NCBI RefSeq assembly: GCF_050436995.1
Contig: NC_134766.1
Location: forward strand, 1,426,001-1,490,000
Origin: Anticarsia gemmatalis
Taxonomy: Eukaryota > Arthropoda > Insecta > Lepidoptera > Erebidae
DNA length: 64,000 nucleotides
Reading direction: 5' to 3'
Numbering within the stretch: the stretch's first letter is position 1; the number at the start of each line of letters is the position of its first letter. Made by a program: the position numbers and the translations under genes. Below the pieces are notes generated by a model. That model worked only from the letters and a program-made list of their open reading frames with translations, was not told the DNA's origin and did no database searches. This document shows, piece after piece, positions 22,701-32,746 of the stretch.

Positions 22701-23210
22701 TTGTCAGAAAATGTACAGTTGACTCTTGAAGTCTGGCAACGTGCCCGCTAAATAGAAACTGGCTAGCTTACTGTTATGTGTCGCTGTGAGCGTATTGATA
22801 CAATTTTAATAGAAATCTTTTCTAGCTTAGCTGAACGTAGAAAAATGGTATTTGTAATTTAGGATGAAATGGTGGAGTAAAAGAAAAATAAATTACGCAA
22901 GAATAACAATAATTTATATAACAATCAAGACATCGTTACGTATTTGAAAATTACATAAAACTGTAGCTCAAACAATACTTTTGTTACAAAAAGAAGCACT
23001 CGTCTGAAGTAAGATATACAATTAAATAATACACTTGTGTTATGTCCAGTGAGTTTACACCAGTAACGCAGCTTGTACTCTCAATCCTGAGTGCAATATC
23101 ATCGATTGCAAAGGAAAGAGCGCGCGCCACGCTCATCTGTCAAGCCCGCGAACGTCTTCATCTTGTTTCACGCGCGAAAGAGCACAAAAACACCTATTGA
23201 ATCTTATCAT

Positions 23211-23525
23211 CTACACAGATTCAGAACAAACATTATCATCATCCCTATACAATCCTTCAGGACACTTATCACCATCAAACGCTTCTCTATCACCATCGAA
23301 GTCAGTCTTACTATTATAATCATTAGTTCTATTCACAGGTACTTCAGTAGACACTCCACTGTCTGGTTTTACCGGTAAAGTAACATTCGCTAGTGTTGTA
23401 TTACCAGCTATTAATATTTTTGGTAGCACTTTGATTTGAACCCCATTTTGTGATTCACTAAGGTTTTGTATAACCCCGCAATAAACTGTCACTACACAGA
23501 GTATTAAAATACACACGTAATTCAT
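23211..23525 (-). CDS. ENF/GBP-like cytokine precursor, paralogue 5 (104 aa)
   Basis: The shortest member and first in transcription order. The signal peptide is MNYVCILILCVVTVY, then CGVIQNLSES. The short pro-region has sequons NTT, NVT and NRT and no Cys. An Arg before EAFDGDKC would release a peptide beginning E-A-F, very like the E-N-F start of classic ENF peptides. The terminal module is CPEGLYRDDDNVC with tail SESV. A TATA-like box lies at 23568-23577 and GATAAA 79 bp upstream of the ATG. Confidence 0.73.
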   Translation of the reverse strand: MNYVCILILCVVTVYCGVIQNLSESQNGVQIKVLPKILIAGNTTLANVTLPVKPDSGVSTEVPVNRTNDYNSKTDFDGDREAFDGDKCPEGLYRDDDNVCSESV

Positions 23526-24740
23526 TTTTGTGTTTAAGTAATCGACCGCTCTTTGTACTGTGTTCAGTTTTATATATTTTTGATTGTGATGTTAAAATTC
23601 GGGTTTATCGAAAGTTCAGAGGTTATTTGAGTACAACTGGCAAAAATGATTCAGCAAAAATATTTATGAAAATATAAGTCTAGTTTATTGTAATTTGGTT
23701 GTATATTTTTACAGAAAAATAAACCCGTAATAACTCACGAATTTAGCCTTAAACGTAATAGGTAATTTAAAAGGTATCACCCCCTTCTAATATTCAATGA
23801 AACTACTTTTGAAACTAACTGATATATGACAATAAAGCAATAAATACTCGATCGAACTTCGTTTTAGTCAAATGTTTGTGACATAGAGTAATACTTATAT
23901 CGTAGTTCGCACGATTGTAATGGCCAAAGTTTTACAAAACATAGTTTACTATTTTTTTTAAGAAAAATGACTTTGTTTAAATTAAGATAAGCAGTGGTCC
24001 TCATTTCCCCTCACTACTCAAGTATTACGACAGTTTAAACAAACAAGCAAGATTCTGATAAGAAGGTCACGTAATTAACTTGTTGTTTCCTACTAGTGAT
24101 TCTCTGAAATGAGAATATATAAATACTAAATAAAACCTGACACATGTTTTTTAGAACGGTGGCATTGGACTAGCTTAGAGCCGGTGGGCACTTCTGGCTT
24201 TAATTCCCATATAAAAATAGATTTCTATAATTCCAATTCCATATACTTTGCGGTGTTAATCATAATTATATTAGGTTCGTTAAACAGGTAAAAATACATA
24301 TATCTTCGCGAGAACCCATAAAAGTTTTAATTTTTAGCATTGATCCTCAAGCAATTCGAATATGTTTTTATTACAAGTTTCATACTTATTAGCTAATGAA
24401 ATCTGGTAACTAATAAGAAACGAATACAGTCGGACGAATATACTTCTTATTTTTGTATAAAGAATTTAGTCATGTGATTTTCCTTGTTTAATTATATAAA
24501 GATTACCGTTATTTATCGGAAGCGTCGACATATTATATGAATTCTTGAGAATTAAATATCTCTGAGTATAAAAATAATACTGTTAATAACACGAGTACGA
24601 TTTAACCCATGTTTTACCTAAAGATAGATAGGTGGAAGCATTTTAATTTCTAAGAAGAGAGTAGTGTTTTTTTATTTGTTTATTCGAGCACGTCATATCT
24701 AGATTAATATTAAGGTTTTCTTAAACGATAAAGTGCAATG
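23526..24740. other. Region upstream of the peptide cluster
   Basis: Apart from the promoter of paralogue 5 (to about 23640), nothing recognisable was found. AT-rich; no further C-P-x-G module on either strand. Confidence 0.4.
23604..23609 (-). promoter_or_regulatory. GATA-factor-type site of paralogue 5
   Basis: GATAAA on the minus strand, 79 bp upstream of the ATG. Confidence 0.45.
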
Positions 24741-24749
24741 CGCGTATCA

Positions 24750-25190
24750 AGTCGCCTACCTGCCGACCTATGTCGGCAACCTTTTGTCGGTGGGTTAGTC
24801 AGCTCACTGAATGAACTCGAACAGCTTAGCCTTTTTTCCAACTATGTTGGAATCGGCTTCCAGTCTCCCCGGATGCAGCTGAATACCAGTGTTTAAATGG
24901 AGCGACTGTTTATTTGACCTCCACAACAGTTACCTGGGATATAACATGATACGCTTCGGTAAGACTGGTTGTCAGACTTTCAAACTTCTGACTACTGTTA
25001 ACGACTGTCGAAGATCTTCGAAAATTACAGCCGAAACGCACAATTTAATGTGCCTTCCGAAAATCGGAGGAACTCGATATGTGTCAGATGGTCACCCATC
25101 CACAGAACAACCTCGGCAAGCGTACTGAATGCTTGTGTACGTTAGCCGCCGACATGCCGCCAGGTAGTGTCGGCGGGCTGTGCCGGCGAC
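24750..25190 (-). repeat. Composite SINE region including a 5S-like part
   Basis: The piece at 25065-25140 (GGTCACCCATCCACAGAACA) is the 5S-derived unit on the minus strand. The part around 24830-24900 (TCGGCTTCCAGTCTCC, GATGCAGCTGAATACCAGT) matches 62880-62950 in the other orientation. Confidence 0.5.
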
Positions 25191-25326
25191 GGTCGAGTTT
25201 GGTATGTATTGCGCTTGAGATAATTTTGACATTTACAAAAGTTTAATCACCCTTGTACTTTATATCAAGAGTGGTAAATACTTTTCAAATTAATTTGCCA
25301 CGAAGGCGCCTTTTTAATGTTAAAAA

Positions 25327-25378
25327 GGCGTGTTTCTTTGGTCTACAATCCCATGATTGTAGACTAAAGGAACACGCC
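25327..25378. repeat. 52-bp hairpin
   Basis: Arms of 24 bases match at 22 positions around a CCAT loop (GGCGTGTTTCTTTGG...GGAACACGCC). Confidence 0.7.
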
Positions 25379-25639
25379 ACATTGCAGGCCACAATCAATA
25401 ATCTACAAACTACTTTTGCTGCAATTAGGTACATTTTTACGTCTTGTAAAAAAATGTTTAGTAAAATATCTTTATGGATAAAGTGAAATCACTTTTAACG
25501 TAGAGATACGCGTACCCTTTTTGTTTATCCCTATGTCAAGCCCCGAACATCAATCGTGTACACCTGAGAGTTAGGTTAGAATTAGGTCTTGAGTCCACTG
25601 TACTGACCGAGTGCAGGTTAAGGACTTAGCATGCACAAT

Positions 25640-27900
25640 TGCTATAAAACCATTTACCATGTAAAATTTCTGTTTGTTTTCTCGCACCGTTAAATCAAGT
25701 GACAATTTATTTCTCACTAGCCGGCCTGTTCCACTCGCTTTTAATAAGGGTTCAGACATAATTTAATTTTTAAAATCTAAAGTCTTTAAATATTTCCATG
25801 TTAATTATCACCAGTTGAGCGGTGTAACACTGTAACCATTAAAGCGCAAGAACAGATAGATGTTTGCAATATTAGGATGTATCTATGCATATAAACATAA
25901 CTACGAAAATCATTACCATTTATTTCCTAGGTTTTAAGCCTTCGAAAATGTATGTAGTAAATACTTTTAACATTATGCTTAAAATGTTTTACTCCTTTTT
26001 ATAAGGTCTAGAATGATTTTTATTAAGTCAAGATAACACAATTACTATCCAAACAAGGTTAGAAATTGTTTTACATTAAAAATGCTCGCTGACCAGTGTG
26101 AGTCAGGCCTAAAAAAACACCGAGAAGACAAAAAGGTACATATACTTGTGCCTACAATCAGTTCATTAAAATGACACAGCATTACACTGTCGGACATAAA
26201 AGAGTATAAGCTTTCTCTTTTATTCCCTCGTTCAACATTAATGTTTGAGTGTTGTGCAGGACAAAATCTTGTATCAACGTTTATTTTTATTTTTTCCTTG
26301 TGTGTGTTGGTGAGAAAATTAAAATGACTATGCCTGTTATTCTCCTTCCTTCCTCCTTCAGGGTTAAACTGCTGAACAAATTTAAAATCAGTTATGGATG
26401 GACAGTCAGTGCTGATCAGTCATAGATTTTGTGTCAAGATGTGCAACACGGATCGTTTTTTTATGTGCTTTCCGAAGCACGAAGACAATCAGCCGAAATA
26501 TCACTTTGTGATCACCCATCTGTACAATGTTTGTGCTAAGGTACCTATTGATTGTTTACCGAGCGGTGAGCACAACTAACTATAAGTGAATTTCGTCAGA
26601 CATCCGAAGGTTTGGTGGTAACGATGAATTTGTATGCATGTCTAAGTGAAATTAGATTGATATTTGGATTTACAGTGTTAGCTAAACGCTTTAGGTAAGC
26701 GCACGTTTGAGTCAGGAGTGAATTCAAATTGGTAGTGAATTGGTGAACTTGAGTATATATGGGAGGCATAATGAATCGATGAACCAAAGACATGAGTGTA
26801 AATTGAACTACTCTCACCCATATTGACTTTATTTAATTAATTAGCAATTCCAACAGCACAACATTACAAGAGCAGCAGGACTAATACTCGGGCTATTACA
26901 AACGTACGAACTACGTCATATAATTTTATCGGACTCATTGTCACATGCTTATGATTCTTTCGATTATTGCGCTGTTTACAATTATCCGAGCACAGTGAGT
27001 TTTTTCTACTTTAAACAGTTGACCAATCACGGGCCCCTGCGTGTGTTGTTTTTCTTGTGTATACTTTTTTTGCACGCAACTGCATATCTCAGGAGAAGGC
27101 CTTTCAATTTACTAAAACGTTGACGGAACAAAATGATTTTAATTTCGCGTTGTGACAAAAAATACATAGAAAATGTTTGGGCTCTTTTATTGTATTATTT
27201 ATACGTTTTAATATAAAAGTAGCTCTTTGGGGTAATATCAGAAATATGTACATGGAAAAGTAATGAGAGTTTTTTTGAAATGTAAAATAAAGGTCTGTTA
27301 TGGCTTAGTATTGTGTATATTGTGTTATTTTATTCGAGAAAGTGATATTTGTAGGTATAAATTTCATTTGTGCCTAGTCAAGTATTAACAGTCGCGTTTC
27401 TAAAAATACTTTATTTAAAATATCTTTATACTAAACGAGTGTACAGTCGAGCGTGAGATGCGGAACAGAACTTCTTAGGTCTAAAGACATGCACTTATAT
27501 TTGATTATGAGCTTTACATGTGTGTATCGGTAAGACCTCACCTAATGGAGTCTCATGACCAGTAGCAAGAAGGAATGTCCATTAGTTTCATTAGTTTTGG
27601 AGAAATGGATCAGCTTGCGTTACTATCGCAAGTGGCGTGATGCGTTTCAGTTTACTAATATCGTATGATGCATGGGACTGGGACGCATTACTGCCTTGTG
27701 GTGTTCTGGGTTTATATTCCTAGTTGACACACGCTGACGTATAAAGTAGCGTCTCTTGTTTCCACCGATTTAAATTGTTTCCGATCATTACCTATCTTCA
27801 TGTTAAACCTTATGAAAAGCGATTAAGGTAACTATCCGTAAATGCATTACAGGCAGAGGAACAGACTTTCACACTAATAGAATTTGCTGTATGGATTATA
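25640..27900. other. Intergenic, little recognised
   Basis: A decayed 5S-type SINE on the minus strand lies at about 26440-26575 (TTCCGAAGCACGAAGACAA, GATCACCCATCTG). Otherwise AT-rich sequence without features I can name. Confidence 0.4.
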
Positions 27901-27904
27901 TAAG

Positions 27905-28158
27905 GACTAGCTGACCCGCGCAACTTCGCTTGCGTCGCATAAAAGAGAATGGGTCATATTTTTCCCCGTTTTTGTAACATTTTTACTGCTACTCTGCGTC
28001 TGTTGGTCGTAGCGTGATGTTATAATAATAATATAGCCTTTCTCGAAATGTATAATAAATGGGCTATCTAACGCAGAAATAAATTTTCAAATCGGACCCG
28101 TAGTTCCTGAGATTAAACAAACAAAAAAACTCTTCAGCTTTATAATATTAGTATAGAT
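27905..28158 (-). mobile_element. Helitron-like non-autonomous element
   Basis: CTAGCTGACCCGCGCAACTTCG to CTTTATAATATTAGTATAGAT; same family as 18095-18343. Confidence 0.75.
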
Positions 28159-28706
28159 TAACGTGATCATGTATTACTTACTTGTTTTAGTTTTCATCAT
28201 ATTACGACTACGTTGAATCGTGGATACTGAAAAATATACTTTTATATTCTTTTACTTAATAGTGCAAGTAATTCTAACGTACGATTCTTTCACGATAGTC
28301 AAGTTTTTTACGAGAACCAAGAGTTCTGGTACAATAAATTCACCCACCAGTTCACACTTACTTAAATTCAAAGCTTGAACGCCAAACGCTTCTCGTAGCA
28401 TAATCGCTACAAAACCGTAGCATTGTCTACAGATGGCTACACGACGTAGCTTCCCGGAATGCCTTAGCTACTTGGCCCTTACTAAAGGTTTCAGTATAGT
28501 TAAGGTAACAGTTTTTGAGTGAGTTTTGTACGTGTAAATTTTACTTTTGTATTTGCGTTAATTTATCCACGACATATTATATATTTTTTAATATAATTAT
28601 TAGACCGTATTATTGGGCAGTTAGGTAGGAAGGTTCGATCTTAGTTCACATTTTTTTTTAATTACCTACCTCAAGGTCGAAGGTTGTCGATACCATGTGA
28701 CCGTAA

Positions 28707-28737
28707 TCCATACTAATATTATAAATGCGAAAGTAAC

Positions 28738-28768
<31 letters not shown>

Positions 28769-29439
28769 GCTACTCAATCACGCCTAAACTACTGAACCAA
28801 TTTGCATGAAATTTGGTATGGAGATACTTTGATACCCGAGAAAGGACATAGGCTACTTTTTACCCCGGGAAAATGACGCATTTCCCGGGAAAATTCAGGT
28901 GGCGAACGAAGTCGCGAATAACCAATATAATAATGACATTAAATTAACATAATTCCGTTGTCATGGCAACTGTTTAAATGGCGGATATGCCTTAGCGCGA
29001 CTTCGTTATAATAAGAGATATAAATAACTAGCTGACCCGCGCAACTTCGCTTGCGTCACATAAGAGAGAATGGGTCAGAATTTTCCATGATTTTGTAACA
29101 CTTTTTACTGTTACTCTGCTCCTATTGGTCGTAGCGTGATGATATAAAATATGCTTATTTTTCACGAAAAATATTCTCAAAATTATTTATATCTCTTATA
29201 ACGAATTCGCGCTAAGGCATATCCGCCATTAAAACAGTTGCCATGACAACGGAATTTTGTTAATTCAATGTCATTATAATATTGATTTTTCGCGACTTCG
29301 TTGAATTTTCTGAATTTTCCCGGGAAATGCGTGATTTTCCCGGGGTAAAAAGTAGCCTATGTCCTTTCTCGGGTATCAAAGTATCTCCATACCAAATTTC
29401 ATGCAAATTGGTTCAGTAGTTTAGACGTGATTGAGTAGC

Positions 29440-29478
<39 letters not shown>

Positions 29479-29668
29479 GTTACTTTCGCATTTATAATAT
29501 TAGTATGGATTTCAAGAATATTTTTCGTGACAAAAAAAAGCATATTTTATATCATTACGCTACGACCATTAGGAGCAAAGTAACAGTAAAAAGGTGTTAC
29601 AAAAACGTGGAAAATTTTGACCCATTCTCTCTTATGTGACGCAAGCGAAGTTGCGCGGGTCAACTAGT
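28707..29668. mobile_element. Nested inverted complex of two Helitron-like families
   Basis: Order: family 2 plus (28707-29027, starts TCCATACTAATATTATAAATGCG with a CTGT run), family 1 minus (29028-29177), family 2 minus (29178-29510) and family 1 plus (29513-29668). The two family-1 pieces are inverted arms of about 150 bp that share an AT-rich inner junction (GAAAAATATTC), with a family-2 copy between them. Confidence 0.7.
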
Positions 29669-29669
29669 A

Positions 29670-31300
29670 CATCATAATGAGGTGTTTTGACAGCAATAAC
29701 TATCCATAATTTACAGTGAAGAGAGTAATAACTCTTTCTAACAAGAAAAACTGGTCAACTTTAGCATTGAAGTGTACTATCTCTGATATTCGAATGTAAC
29801 TAAAACAGATACCAGTTGAAACTACAGTAGTTACACACATATATCCACTAGTAGGGGACCTCCGTAAAGTAATAGATCGGCTACATTCAGCTCAATAGGG
29901 CGCACCGCACAGGCGTAACTTTAATAATAGCTGTTATTTGTCAACTGAGCGACGCTCCTTAGTGGGTGTACTTAGGACCTTTGGTGTTTTAGCCTTAAAA
30001 AGCTTCTGTTATATATAGGGGATGGATTCTGTGTTAGTTATATTACATACAGAAAATCACGCTTTTTTACCATAAGGGTATGCAGAGACCGTTAGCAATA
30101 TTTAAGGAGACAATAAGTATTTAGGTTTATAATGGCTATAATGAAGTTTAGTTCCTAGCTGTTACGCTTTTTTACCATAATAATAAAGAATTCAAAACCT
30201 AGGCAATGTATAAATTACTTTTTTTGATTGCTGAAGGAATATATTATAGTGTCAAAGTGAGTAAGTTTTTTAAACTGACGATAACCTCTGTCATCTGAGC
30301 AATAGTGGATACGACAGATGATCGCGAGGGTCTGAGTTATATCCCCGGGTCAAAAATCTTCTTAAAAGTGTTCCGGAGTTTGGTGTTGTGAAATGCCAAT
30401 ATGCTTGCCTCGTATTAATAAGGACTAAAGTTATAAATACCTCAACTCTGCTTACACTGTTGAGTAAAACAAGCACGAGGTTAAGTGCGTATGAATTTAT
30501 TTTGCGCCTTTTACGCAGCAGTTTGTTGCCATACTCAGGCACTCAAAGTTACGTGGCGCGTATACCGATAGCAGAATATCGCGCTACTGTTCCTAAACCC
30601 TTGTTAATTCATCCAAAGTTATCGAACAAAGGCCAGTAATCACCCAAATGAATGGTGTTAGGGTCTATTGTGACGTTACATTGTGACGGCCGCCATGTTG
30701 TGTGACGTCACGCAAACAATACTGTCTAATGATGCCACATTGAATTGGCAGATGAGATTGTTCGCTGGTATATTATAATTTAAGGTTGTGTTTAAGTGGC
30801 TTAGTGCTTTAAGCCTATTGACTAACATTTTAGTCGACGCCTAGTCTACTAAGAAGCCGGTAAAGAACGATCGTTTCACAAAGTCTCTGCCTATGTAAAG
30901 CAAGTTTTGGCATCAAAGTACCTTAGATGGGTGGTACCATTGGAGGGTGTAACATTAGTATTGTTAAACACAGAAAAATACGTCCAGGTGACTCATAAAG
31001 CTTAGACTAACCACTCATCCTACAAAAAAGAGTGAAGAAGACAAATAATAATTTAAAATGAACACATAGAAAAAACTTGATTGCCTTTTGTTAATAACAA
31101 TAGCTGAAATAATAATAAAATTCAATATACAAATACGTACAATGTACTTTCTAAAAATAAACGTATATTATTAGAATCACGTACCTCTATTCTTCGCGTA
31201 ACATCGTCGGTACCGTGACACATGTCACGTTGACAGCTGTCAAATTAGAAACATGTCAAACTCGTAATGTGAACACAATGTGAACGAATTGTAAGAATAA
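29670..31300. other. Intergenic with a CRE/YY1-like site group
   Basis: A short SINE tail (ATCACGCTTTTTTACCATAAGGG) is at 30057-30100. TGACGTTA, GCCGCCATGTT and TGACGTCA lie together at 30671-30710. No gene. Confidence 0.35.
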
Positions 31301-31359
31301 TGCTGGTTAGTTATTGAGATAAAATTAATATAAGATTTTGTCTCTGATTTGAGATTGCT

Positions 31360-31445
31360 TCTCTCTGTGGCGCGGTCAGTAGTGTATCCGACTGGTGATC
31401 ATGCGGTCTTGGGTTCGATTTCCAAATCGAGCAAAGTACTATGTC
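31360..31445 (+). repeat. tRNA-like SINE head (GTGTATCCGACTG family)
   Basis: GTGGCGCGGTCAGTAGTG and GGGTTCGATTTCC are tRNA-like A and B boxes, without an acceptor stem, so not a tRNA gene. Relatives: 32330-32480, 35318-35460, 48895-48960, 52130-52215, 54030-54230, 56710-56800. Confidence 0.65.
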
Positions 31446-32746
31446 GATAGTGCAATGATCGAATTGGAACCTACAACATGTACGTTTATACTCAGGCCGT
31501 AAATTACTTCGATACATTGACATGACTTAGTTCGTACGTTTGTAATGGGCCGAGTATAGCACAAATGTGTATAGAATTACGAATAATTAAGCAATGATTA
31601 TAGCAAGTGGCGTTCTTTAGTTTCTCCATACCTCGATGGTAAAAATATTGACTGCTTTTCTTTAAATAATACTTTAAATACAATGTAATTTGAAGTCCTG
31701 TCATCGCTGCTCCAGTCAGCCTGCGACCACGGCGAGTGCAACCTGCGTCGAAATGTTAGGCATTTTAAGGTAAAATGCGTGTTCGCGTTCATTCCCGTAT
31801 TCTATTATAATTTGATTAAATGACACAGTTTAAAATTTGTTTATTTTTAATACATTCGATTCTGTCTGTGTTATTTTAAAATAACAAATAACTAAAATGT
31901 CACTGTGGAAAAAAAACACAGCTGAACAACACCATCAATTTTAATTAAATTCCAATCAACCAATAGAATTTTTAAACTATATTTATTTTCATTGCAAAGA
32001 TATCTGATACAAATATTAATTAAACTACAATCAATACGATCTCAATTTTTCGAAATCAACCTTTAAAGAAAAACACACCTTATTTTTACGCAATAAGATT
32101 TATATTTCAATGTAGTGTTTCATCAAAATAGAAATCCGAAGCGTTAACGGTCCATTGCTGGGTAAAGTTAATTAACTAACACTTGAACGCGAATTCACTC
32201 GCGTTAAATGTTTTGAGTGCAACTGAATTTATATTTAAGCACTTAGTTTGACTGGATGCATTGATTTATTTATATTAGTATTGTTAGATAAATATAGATA
32301 TATAAATAAAGTATTTTGTTTAAACTATCTCAGTGTCTAGAAGTAATGTATGCGACTGCAAATCATGAGGCCCTGGGTTCAATTACCAGATCAACCAAAC
32401 AGATTTTGGGCTTTTCTAATTTATATTGTAATATTTAACATGCTTGGTATGTGGCAATAGACTCACCCTATTTGACAGGCCCGTGTGGATTAAAAAAATT
32501 TTTTTTTTGGAAAGAGGTGGGATGGATTCAGCTTCCGATTCTGAACTAATTAATTTCAGGATGTGCGTTAATTATGTTACAGGTTGTATAAATAAGGTTT
32601 TTAAACTTTTTTAAATTTTTCTTCTAATATTTGGTATATAAGTTTATTTACAATACTATCCTTTGAAATTAAAGCCCGTATTTCTAATATACGTAACTTC
32701 AAAAAATACATAATTCGGAACAAAAAAAACCTCTCCATGATATTAA

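Noticed and set aside
28740..28770. CTGT repeat as a CRISPR-like or functional array
   Set aside because: It is the internal microsatellite of a Helitron-like element and recurs inverted at 29448-29478.
30291..30639. Overlapping 83-codon frames on both strands
   Set aside because: No protein signature; antisense pair over repeat-like sequence also hinted at near 12111-12381.
31360..31445. Possible tRNA gene
   Set aside because: Only A and B boxes are present; no acceptor stem pairing, and several diverged copies with a common tail show a SINE.
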